Shown here in pieces: positions 18,470 to 24,805 of a stretch of DNA of 24,805 bases. Where the stretch lies: positions 1 to 24,805 of the forward strand of contig JAACDD010000116.1 of assembly GCA_009937085.1 (NCBI GenBank), read 5' to 3'. Position numbers and translations under genes: made by a program. This DNA is from Bacteroidota bacterium (GTDB taxonomy: Bacteria; Bacteroidota; Bacteroidia; Flavobacteriales; Flavobacteriaceae). The notes beneath the pieces were generated by a model. It made no database searches. It was given only the letters and a program-made list of their open reading frames with translations, and was not told where the DNA came from. Position 1 is the first letter of the stretch. The number at the start of each line of letters is the position of its first letter.

Positions 18470-18477
18470 TACTTTTG
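18470..18477 (+). promoter_or_regulatory. -7 box TACTTTTG directly before the DUF3108 gene
   Basis: TACTTTTG is an exact match to TAnnTTTG and ends 5 nt before the ATG at 18483. A transcription start about 6-7 nt after the box would coincide with that ATG, giving a leaderless mRNA. No clear -33 TTG is seen at standard spacing, so promoter strength is uncertain. Confidence 0.5.
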
Positions 18478-18482
18478 CTCTT

Positions 18483-19313
18483 ATGACGCTTAATCGATGG
18501 CTTTGGATAGTAGTGGTTGCGTTTTCGCAGCTTATATTTTCCCAAGAAATTCAAGACAACTCTAGCCCTCAAAAGATAGATTCCTTTTCGGCTGAAAACG
18601 ATGCTTTTCAAGGCGGAGAGTGGTTTAAATTCCGTATTCATTACGGAATTTTTAACGCTAGTTATGCCACGATTGAAGTCGACGAGACAACTTGGGAAGG
18701 CAAGCCGGTTTTCCATGCTAAAGGCATTGGACGAACAACAGGTTTCGCGCGGTGGTTTTTTAAAGTTGATGATTATTACGACTCCTATTTTGCCAAAGAT
18801 GCCGTTCGCCCCTTGTTTTTTATCCGTAACATAAATGAAGGCGGATACAAAAAACACGTTACCATTCGCTTTGACCATGATAACAATAAAGCGTTTGTTG
18901 ACGATAAGCTCAAAAACAAACAAGGTACTTTTGACACAAACTCAAACATTCAAGATTTAATCTCCTGTTTTTATTTTTTGCGAAATGAATTTGATATTTC
19001 CGAAATAAAAAAGGATGAGTTTGTGGTGGTAAATTTATTTTTTGACGAATCAAATTATGCCTTTAAATTTAAATTTTTAGGTCCCGAAACCATTAAAACA
19101 AAATTTGGTCATGTTAATACCTTAAAGTTCAGGCCCTATGTACAGTCAGGGCGTGTATTTCGCAGCAACGAAAGCATAACGCTATGGGTTAGCAACGACA
19201 AAAACAGAATTCCTTTACGCTTACAGGCCACCTTGCGCGTTGGTAGTATTACCGCCGATCTAGATGAATTTAAGGGACTAAAAAATCCATTTGAAATTGT
19301 TGTCAAAAAATAA
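18483..19313 (+). CDS. DUF3108 domain-containing exported protein
   Basis: This protein of about 276 residues starts with a signal peptide (RWLWIVVVAFSQLIFSQ) and is otherwise rich in beta strands. The segment FKFRIHYGIFNASYATIEVD and the later GHVNTLKFRPYVQSGRVFRS, ITLWVSNDKNRIPLRLQATLRVGSITADL are typical of DUF3108, a periplasmic or outer-membrane-facing family without a known reaction. In flavobacteria it commonly precedes an M23 peptidase gene, as here. An ATG at 18459 is in frame, but it lies upstream of the TACTTTTG box, and the ATG at 18483 already gives a complete signal peptide. The 3' end overlaps the M23 gene by 23 nt, suggesting coupling. Family assignment is confident; function is unknown. 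Confidence 0.85.
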   Translation: MTLNRWLWIVVVAFSQLIFSQEIQDNSSPQKIDSFSAENDAFQGGEWFKFRIHYGIFNASYATIEVDETTWEGKPVFHAKGIGRTTGFARWFFKVDDYYDSYFAKDAVRPLFFIRNINEGGYKKHVTIRFDHDNNKAFVDDKLKNKQGTFDTNSNIQDLISCFYFLRNEFDISEIKKDEFVVVNLFFDESNYAFKFKFLGPETIKTKFGHVNTLKFRPYVQSGRVFRSNESITLWVSNDKNRIPLRLQATLRVGSITADLDEFKGLKNPFEIVVKK

Positions 19314-20523
19314 ACTTTTTTTCGCGCTCACCGTTTTAGTACTATTTGCTGCTTGTAGCGGAACAAGCAAAGAACCAGTTGAAATTGTACCCCCTAAAGA
19401 ACCAGATGTTTTTGCCTTTGGATACAAACTCAATGACTTTGAGGTGGTTCGAGATACCGTGCGTAAAGGCGATACGTTTGCCGATATATTTTTGGAAAAT
19501 GGATTTACGTATCCGCAGATATACGACATCAATAGAAAAACAAAAAAGAAGTATAACTTTAGAAAAATACAACCCAAAAAGCCATATACTTTTTTGTTCG
19601 CCAAAGACTCCGTTGCTACTCCAGTAGCGTTTATTTATCAGCCCTCTATGCTGGACTATGTAGTCGTAAATTTGAAGGATTCCATTTTTGCGGAAACACA
19701 AAAAAAAGAAGTAAAACTGCGCACATTTGAAGCGCAAGGCATCATTACAAGTTCGCTTTCCGAAACCTTGGATGCACAGCGCCTTAGCCCGTTGTTGGCC
19801 TATGATTTATCTGATATTTATGCCTGGAGTATTGACTTTTTCCGACTTGAAAAAGGGGATAGATTTAAAATCATATACACCCAAAAATATGTAGACGATT
19901 CCATTTATGTGGGACTAAATCGCATTCATGCAGCATACTTTGAGCATCGTAAAAATCCGTATTATGCTATTGAGTTTGAGTCGGATCCTGTTCGTGGTAT
20001 TACCGAATTTTTTGATGAAAATGGAAAGAACTTACGCCGTGCATTTTTACAATCACCCGTACAGTTTTCGCGTATATCTTCACGTTACAACAAACGTCGT
20101 CGAATTTCATATTACGGCCGTACCAAACCACACTACGGAACGGATTTTGCCGCACCAGTAGGAACGCCTATACGCACTACAGCCAGCGGAACAGTAGTTG
20201 CCGCGAGTTACACCCGAGGCAATGGGAAGTATGTAACCGTAAGGCATAACGGCACCTATAAAACACAATATTTACACATGAAAAAGCGCGCCGTGCGCAA
20301 GGGCCAATTCGTAAAGCAAGGCGATGTAATTGGAACAGTTGGTATGACAGGGTATACTTCTGGGCCACACGTTTGTTATCGCTTTTGGAAAAACGGAAAA
20401 CAAGTAGATCCGTTTCGACAAAAACTACCTGAAGCCAAACCCATTGATTCAAAATTAAAAGAAGCCTACATGGATCATATGCAACCATTTAAAGAAGCAT
20501 TAGATTGTATCGAATTTTATTAA
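19291..20523 (+). CDS. M23/LytM-type metallopeptidase lipoprotein
   Basis: This 410-residue envelope peptidase of the LytM class cleaves peptidoglycan cross-links in active family members. The N-terminus is a lipoprotein signal (FALTVLVLFAAC, with C22 as the lipidation site), so it depends on LspA. A LysM/OapA-like segment lies near residues 55-105 (VRKGDTFADIFLENGFTYPQ). The M23 domain starts near residue 270: H281 and D285 (PHYGTDFAAPVGTPI), H329 (QYLHMKK) and H360 (SGPHVCYRFW). The usual HxH pair is H360-V-C362, so cysteine replaces the second, zinc-binding histidine. No ATG exists at the N-terminus; the TTG at 19291 is the likely start (TTG at 19297 or 19300 also possible), inside the end of the DUF3108 gene. 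pgi follows after 15 nt. Confidence 0.9.
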   Translation: MKLLSKNKLFFALTVLVLFAACSGTSKEPVEIVPPKEPDVFAFGYKLNDFEVVRDTVRKGDTFADIFLENGFTYPQIYDINRKTKKKYNFRKIQPKKPYTFLFAKDSVATPVAFIYQPSMLDYVVVNLKDSIFAETQKKEVKLRTFEAQGIITSSLSETLDAQRLSPLLAYDLSDIYAWSIDFFRLEKGDRFKIIYTQKYVDDSIYVGLNRIHAAYFEHRKNPYYAIEFESDPVRGITEFFDENGKNLRRAFLQSPVQFSRISSRYNKRRRISYYGRTKPHYGTDFAAPVGTPIRTTASGTVVAASYTRGNGKYVTVRHNGTYKTQYLHMKKRAVRKGQFVKQGDVIGTVGMTGYTSGPHVCYRFWKNGKQVDPFRQKLPEAKPIDSKLKEAYMDHMQPFKEALDCIEFY

Positions 20524-20538
20524 ACAAATCATCAACTC

Positions 20539-22170
20539 ATGTCATTTCCAAAAATCAATCCAACAACAACGAATAGCTGGAAAAAGCTAACGGAACTTGC
20601 AGCCAACCGCAAAACCTTGCAAGCCTATTTTGCTGAAGATGATGCTAGAGCGAAGCAGTTTTCCATTGAATGGGACCAATTCTTTGTGGACTATTCTAAA
20701 AACCACCTGGACAACGATATCAAAGAAGCACTAGTGTCTTTGGCAAAAGAAGTGGGCCTTGAAGATGCACGGGCGGCGTATTTTGCTGGCGAAACTATTA
20801 ACCAAACGGAGGGGCGCGCGGTGTTGCATACGGCACTCAGAGCAAAAGCAGGCGCAGACATTCGTGTGGATGGTGAAAATGTAGTACCAGAAATATATAA
20901 TGTACGTGAGCAAATACGAACGTTTAGCCAATCGGTTATTGATGGGAGCCGAAAAAGCAGCTCAGGACAGGCGTTTACAGCTGTGGTAAACATCGGAATT
21001 GGCGGCTCAGACCTTGGCCCTGCCATGATTACGGAAGCCTTAGCTTATTATAAAAACCACCTTGATGTGCATTTTATTTCTAACGTGGATGGCGATCACG
21101 TGATGGAAGTGTTAAAAAAAGTTAATCCAGCCACGACATTATTCGTAGTGGTGTCTAAAACATTTACCACGCAAGAAACCTTATCGAATGCAACAACTGC
21201 CAAAAAATGGCTTGTTGAGGCATTGGGCGAAAGTGCCGTTGCAGACCACTTTGTAGCGGTATCGACAAACCTTCCTGCCATTGGTGCTTTTGGGATTCAG
21301 TCCGAAAATGTATTCCCAATGAACGATTGGGTAGGCGGACGTTTTTCGCTTTGGAGTGCTGTTGGCTTATCCATCGCACTTGCAGTAGGACCAGACCACT
21401 TTGAAGCACTTTTAGAAGGAGCTCATGAAATGGACACCCATTTTGCTACGGCACCCATTGATGAAAATATCCCTGCAATCTTGGCATTACTTACCGTTTG
21501 GTACACAAGCTTTTTGGACGCACAGTCAGAGGCAGTGATTCCATACACGCAGTATTTGCATCGTTTGCCTGCCTATTTGCAGCAAGGAATTATGGAAAGC
21601 AACGGAAAGTCTGTTGACCGTAACGGTGAAGCGGTTTCATACCAAACGGGAAATATTGTTTGGGGCGAGCCGGGGACCAACTCACAACATGCGTTCTTCC
21701 AATTGATGCATCAAGGAACCAAACTGATTCCCGCACACTTTATTGGATTTGTGGAATCGTTACACGGCAATCAAGACCACCACGACAAGCTAATGGCGAA
21801 CTTTTTTGCGCAAACCGAAGCCCTAATGCAAGGAAAAACGGAAGCGCAAGTGCGTGAGGAGCTTGTGGCAAAAGGTTTGTCAGGCGACGCCTTAGAAAAA
21901 TTGGTGCCCTTTAAAATATTTACGGGGGACAAACCAACCACGACGGTGTTAATTGAAAAGCTAACCCCTAAAACCCTTGGCGCACTTGTGGCCATGTATG
22001 AACACAAGATTTTTGTGGAAGGTGTGGTGTGGAATATCTTTAGTTACGACCAGTGGGGCGTGGAGCTAGGCAAACAACTGGCAACAGTTATTTTGGATGA
22101 GTTTGACACTAGAAAGATATCCTCACATGACGCTTCTACGGCGCAATTATTACGCCGTTTTAAAAGTTAA
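20539..22170 (+). CDS. pgi: Glucose-6-phosphate isomerase
   Basis: This 543-residue cytoplasmic enzyme interconverts glucose-6-phosphate and fructose-6-phosphate. Landmarks include NIGIGGSDLGPAMITEAL, VVSKTFTTQETLSNA (sugar-phosphate-binding serine/threonine run), WVGGRFSLWSAVGLSIAL, YLQQGIMESNGKSVDR, WGEPGTNSQHAFFQLMHQGT and the C-terminal YDQWGVELGKQLA. Length and all signatures match the standard PGI family, so it should be active. It starts 15 nt after the M23 gene, likely in the same transcript. The downstream gap has a promoter-like region for the TonB receptor and no obvious terminator. Confidence 0.97.
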   Translation: MSFPKINPTTTNSWKKLTELAANRKTLQAYFAEDDARAKQFSIEWDQFFVDYSKNHLDNDIKEALVSLAKEVGLEDARAAYFAGETINQTEGRAVLHTALRAKAGADIRVDGENVVPEIYNVREQIRTFSQSVIDGSRKSSSGQAFTAVVNIGIGGSDLGPAMITEALAYYKNHLDVHFISNVDGDHVMEVLKKVNPATTLFVVVSKTFTTQETLSNATTAKKWLVEALGESAVADHFVAVSTNLPAIGAFGIQSENVFPMNDWVGGRFSLWSAVGLSIALAVGPDHFEALLEGAHEMDTHFATAPIDENIPAILALLTVWYTSFLDAQSEAVIPYTQYLHRLPAYLQQGIMESNGKSVDRNGEAVSYQTGNIVWGEPGTNSQHAFFQLMHQGTKLIPAHFIGFVESLHGNQDHHDKLMANFFAQTEALMQGKTEAQVREELVAKGLSGDALEKLVPFKIFTGDKPTTTVLIEKLTPKTLGALVAMYEHKIFVEGVVWNIFSYDQWGVELGKQLATVILDEFDTRKISSHDASTAQLLRRFKS

Positions 22171-22176
22171 AGAAAA

Positions 22177-22192
22177 GTTAAAATAGCTTAAC
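22177..22192 (+). repeat. Short inverted repeat GTTAA-N6-TTAAC before the second TonB receptor
   Basis: GTTAA and TTAAC face each other across six bases in the 78-nt gap after pgi; further TTAA-type words flank them (AGTTAAA at 22169, TTAACATTAAAC). The symmetry could be an operator, but a 5-bp arm in AT-rich DNA can occur by chance. The rest of this gap holds only a weak -7-like box. Confidence 0.25.
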
Positions 22193-22224
22193 ATTAAACT
22201 AACGTGAGTTGATAGTAATGTTGT

Positions 22225-22232
22225 CATTTTTG
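22225..22232 (+). promoter_or_regulatory. Weak -7-like box CATTTTTG of the second TonB receptor
   Basis: CATTTTTG matches TAnnTTTG except at the first base and lies about 16 nt before the presumed original start at 22249. TTG triplets occur at 22209 and 22221, neither at ideal distance. It is the best candidate in this gap. Confidence 0.3.
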
Positions 22233-22248
22233 TGAAAATTAATTAAAC

Positions 22249-24628
22249 ATAAAAGGAAAAAACTAGTATCTATTGTTGTTGCATTTGCATCAACGTTTGT
22301 GTTTGCACAGCAAACATCTGTTAATGATTCTATTTCGTTAAACGAAGTGGTCGTTATGGGAGGAGTCATAGATCTTGCCTCGGACAGAACTACTCCAATG
22401 GCCGTAAGCACCATAACAAGTGCTGATATTGAAAAAAGGGGGGATATTTTGATTTAATTGAAGTCATGAGATCAACCCCTTCGAAAACTGTTAACCGTGG
22501 TGGCGGTTTTGGTGATGGCACCATGTTCTTACGTGGTTTCGAACAAACTAATATTGCATTCTTAATAAACGGGCAGCCAGTTAATGCTGTAGAGGATGGA
22601 AAAGTTTATTGGTCAAACTGGAGTGGCTTAATGGACATTACAGAAGTAGAAATTCAAAGAGGGCTTGGCGCATCTAAACTTGCGGTCTCAAATGTTGGAG
22701 GTACTGTAAATATTATAACAAAAACAGTTGATCAAAAAGCAGGGGGATTCTATAAGTCTATGGTTGGAACAAACAACTATTTTAGAAACTCTGCATACGT
22801 TTCGACAGGTTTAAATGACAAAGGATGGGCTTTTTCTATGCTTTTAGGCCACTGGCAAGGAGATGGTAACCACTGGTTCGCTGAGGGTCAAGGTCAAACA
22901 TACTATTTTTCGATTGGATATAAGCCAAACGAAAATCACGTTTTTAACATGTTCATAACAGGTGCTCCTCAATGGCATGGTTCTGGAGGTCAAGATGCTC
23001 TAGGAAATTTTATAGAATATGGACAAGAATTTTCTGATGGCGGAGGATATCTAAATGGACAGAAAACACCATGGGGTAGAAACTTTTATCATAAACCATT
23101 ATATAACATTTCTTGGGATTGGGAAATAAATGACAATAGTTCTTTGTCTACTGTAATTTACGGCTCTAACGGCCGAGGAGGTTTTGCTTATCCTGAAGGG
23201 GGCTTCTATGGTGCAGCTAACGAAACTGCAAACCCCGATAGTGATTTTAATTATATTGATTATGATAACGTAGTTGCACAAAACACAGACCCAAGCTACA
23301 CAGCTAATGGAGGTATTATTAAGGCATCTATCAATTCGCACAACTGGTATAGATTTATAACCAATTACACAACTAAACTTGGTGATAATATTGAAGCGAA
23401 CTTTGGACTAGATGGTAGAACTTATAATGGAATTCACTTTAGAATACCAGTCAATTTCTTAGGTTTAAGTTCATACAAAGGAGCAACAAAAGCGGTATCT
23501 TATAATCCATGGGAAGTTCTTGGAGATATTCAAACTGGTGATAGAAGCGATTACGCAATTAGTTATGATTACGAAGAAATAATAAATTACTTAGGTGCTT
23601 TTGTTTCTTTGGAACAGGTTAATGAAAACAGCTCTTATTATTTATCTGCTAACTACTCAACTCAGTCACATCAGAAAGAAGACTTCTTCTTTAATCTTGG
23701 TAAAATGCCTAAGGTAACAAATGATGGTTTCAACATCAAAATTGGGGGATCTGTAAACTTATCTGAGAACTCAAAAGCGTATGCGAATTATGGCTTTTAT
23801 GATAGACAACCATTCCATTCTGCTTTATTTTCAAATGAACGTTATTCTAATGACTTAAACCCTGATGTAAAAAACGAAGAAATAACAGGATTTGAAGTTG
23901 GATATGCTTATGAAAAATCTAACTTTAGAGCTATTATTGATTTATACTCAACAAAATGGGGTAACAGAATATTGGTTTCTTCGGATTTTGAAGCTGGTCA
24001 GTTAGAGTCTGAATCTAGAACAAGTAGCGTTGAGCAAGTTCATATTGGTGCGGAGGCTCAGATAGTTTATCAGCCTTCAAATGATTTCATTTTGAGAGCT
24101 TATGCTTCAGTTGGAGATTGGAAATATAACAATAACGTTACTTCTACTAGTTATGATGAAACTGGTCAACAGATTGCACAAGGAGGTACGCTCTACCTTA
24201 AAGATGTAAAAGTGGGTGGTTCTGCTCAAACTACATATGGATTTGAATTAACTTCAAGATTGAATGAGTCAACTACTCTTGACATTTCACTTAATCACTA
24301 TGCAGACCAGTATGGATGTGCAGATTGGGAAGATGGTGTGGATGAACTACCAAGTGTATTTTCTCAACCTAATAATGCTGGTACACCAAAATTACCAGAT
24401 TACACCCTAGTCGATGCTTCATTGAACTATGTTATTCCTGCTGGATCAAATGAATTACAAGCAAGACTTTCTGTGTACAATCTTTTTGATCAGTTCTATG
24501 TTGAGCAAATGTTTGATAACGATGCAATGTCACCTTTAGGATATAGCTGGAAAGGGTTAAACGTTGAGAACGATGTTGATATTGGTTTTGGAAGAACATG
24601 GACTTTAGGACTCACGTATAGATTTTAA
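22249..24628 (+). pseudogene. TonB-dependent receptor, frame-shifted and without a start codon (as sequenced)
   Basis: The downstream part (ATG 22466 to 24628, 720 residues) encodes most of the plug and the whole barrel: FLRGFEQTNIAFLINGQPVN, GLGASKLAVSNVGGTVNIITK and a C-terminal RTWTLGLTYRF. The missing front end is present in another frame from 22248 to the TAA at 22455. It shows a signal peptide (KKLVSIVVAFASTFVFAQ), a TonB-box-like SLNEVVVMGG and plug start TPMAVSTITSADIEKRG. One extra G in the G6 run at 22438-22443 would join both parts (EKRGGYFDLIEVMRSTPS). One extra G after the AT at 22249-22250 would restore ATG AAA AGG. The repaired protein would have roughly 790 residues and no carboxypeptidase-like front domain. 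The 720-residue segment alone lacks a signal peptide and could not reach the outer membrane. It is AT-richer than its neighbours. Decay, phase variation and sequence error all remain possible. Confidence 0.8.
22432..22443 (+). other. A6-G6 tract at the frameshift point
   Basis: Six A followed by six G sit exactly where the receptor frame breaks; upstream codons read GAA AAA AGG GGG GAT, and the downstream frame continues GGA TAT TTT GAT. A one-base gain in the tract, or a -1 ribosomal slip on GGG, would restore the full protein. Such tracts are prone to replication slippage and to sequencing error. Confidence 0.6.
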
Positions 24629-24647
24629 TATTTATCTGTATATAAAT

Positions 24648-24676
24648 AAAACCCTCCAATTTCGGAGGGTTTTTTT
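24648..24676. terminator. Rho-independent terminator, probably bidirectional
   Basis: AAAACCCTCC and GGAGGGTTTT form a 10-bp stem around a 6-base loop (AATTTC), followed by a run of seven T. It starts 19 nt after the receptor stop codon. Read on the minus strand it is also followed by a T-rich stretch, so it probably also ends the convergent recJ-like transcript. Confidence 0.92.
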
Positions 24677-24693
24677 ATGCCTAATAGTTTACC

Positions 24694-24805
24694 TTAGAGT
24701 TCTTGAATGTCCTTTAACCGAAGCTGTACCGATACATTTCCTTGCCAATGATTTTCTTCTAAGGCATAGGCAATACGAAGTGGCTTTTTACTTTTTAGCA
24801 GCGCC
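24694..24805 (-). CDS. recJ: C-terminal end of RecJ-like single-strand exonuclease (partial)
   Basis: This 3' fragment runs off the right edge of the window. Minus-strand translation gives 36 residues that include KKPLRIAYALEENHW and then GNVSVQLRLKDIQEL before TAA at 24694-24696. The pattern IAY...ENHW.GN...QL..KDI is how many Bacteroidota RecJ proteins end, in the OB-fold domain that contacts single-stranded DNA. No catalytic motif (DHH) is in view because only the end is present. RecJ acts with RecFOR in recombination repair, and recO lies in this window, but the distance argues against a joint operon. The call rests on a short tail only. Confidence 0.7.
   Translation of the reverse strand, partial: ALLKSKKPLRIAYALEENHWQGNVSVQLRLKDIQEL

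Noticed and set aside
18312..18923. 203-codon minus-strand open frame opposite the patatin end and DUF3108 gene
   Set aside because: It lies opposite two well-supported genes, shows no recognisable motif and has a composition expected of an antisense shadow.
22431..22443. Canonical programmed -1 ribosomal frameshift at the A6-G6 tract
   Set aside because: The zero-frame reading (GAA AAA AGG GGG) does not present a proper X-XXY-YYZ slippery heptamer, and the missing start codon would still block expression.
1..24805. CRISPR arrays, tRNA/rRNA genes, IS elements, prophage or defence systems
   Set aside because: No regularly spaced repeats, no cloverleaf or conserved RNA signatures, no transposase or integrase motifs and no known defence proteins were seen. 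Nearly all bases are accounted for by housekeeping and envelope genes.

Overview
The window looks like core chromosome of a marine-type member of the Flavobacteriia (Bacteroidota). The evidence is a PorZ-like type IX secretion protein, two TonB-dependent receptors, an IleRS2-type isoleucyl-tRNA synthetase, a TraR/DksA-like protein with a degenerate zinc finger, promoter-like TAnnTTTG boxes and an absence of Shine-Dalgarno sequences. Genes are tightly packed with many short overlaps. I see no tRNA, rRNA, CRISPR array, IS element, prophage or plasmid function.

Layout. Positions 1-1269 hold two minus-strand genes that overlap by 8 nt: a DMT/EamA permease and a small Spx/ArsC-like protein. A divergent 80-bp region separates them from a plus-strand run: a Cys/Met-metabolism PLP enzyme (cystathionine gamma-synthase type), NADP-type glutamate dehydrogenase, porZ, recO, a TonB-dependent receptor with a haem-receptor-like plug, ileS, a DksA-like gene and lspA. 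porZ-recO-receptor are joined by overlaps of 1 and 17 nt. lspA converges on the minus-strand 5-formyl-THF cyclo-ligase gene, and their stop codons share one TTAA. That gene diverges from uvrC across 46 bp. uvrC overlaps a patatin/beta-barrel (type Vd-like) gene, followed by a DUF3108 protein, an M23 metallopeptidase lipoprotein and pgi. The window ends with a second TonB-dependent receptor gene, a hairpin terminator and the 3' end of a convergent recJ-like gene.

Themes. Much of the content concerns the envelope: PorZ (surface attachment complex of the T9SS), LspA (lipoprotein maturation), two TonB receptors, a surface phospholipase-like protein, a DUF3108 protein and a LytM/M23 peptidase. The rest is housekeeping: DNA repair (recO, uvrC, recJ), translation (ileS), folate, nitrogen and sulphur amino acid metabolism, and glycolysis.

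Points worth a second look. (1) The last TonB receptor is out of frame at an A6-G6 tract and its natural start codon appears to lack one G. This could be decay, phase variation or sequence error. (2) IleRS carries the swapped signature GIHH instead of HIGH, which is associated with mupirocin hyper-resistance. (3) ileS and the M23 gene have no usable ATG and probably start at TTG. (4) A TAnnTTTG box 5 nt before the DUF3108 ATG implies a leaderless mRNA. I did not find a convincing wholly new system. The patatin-DUF3108-M23 block is the best candidate for an under-described envelope module.
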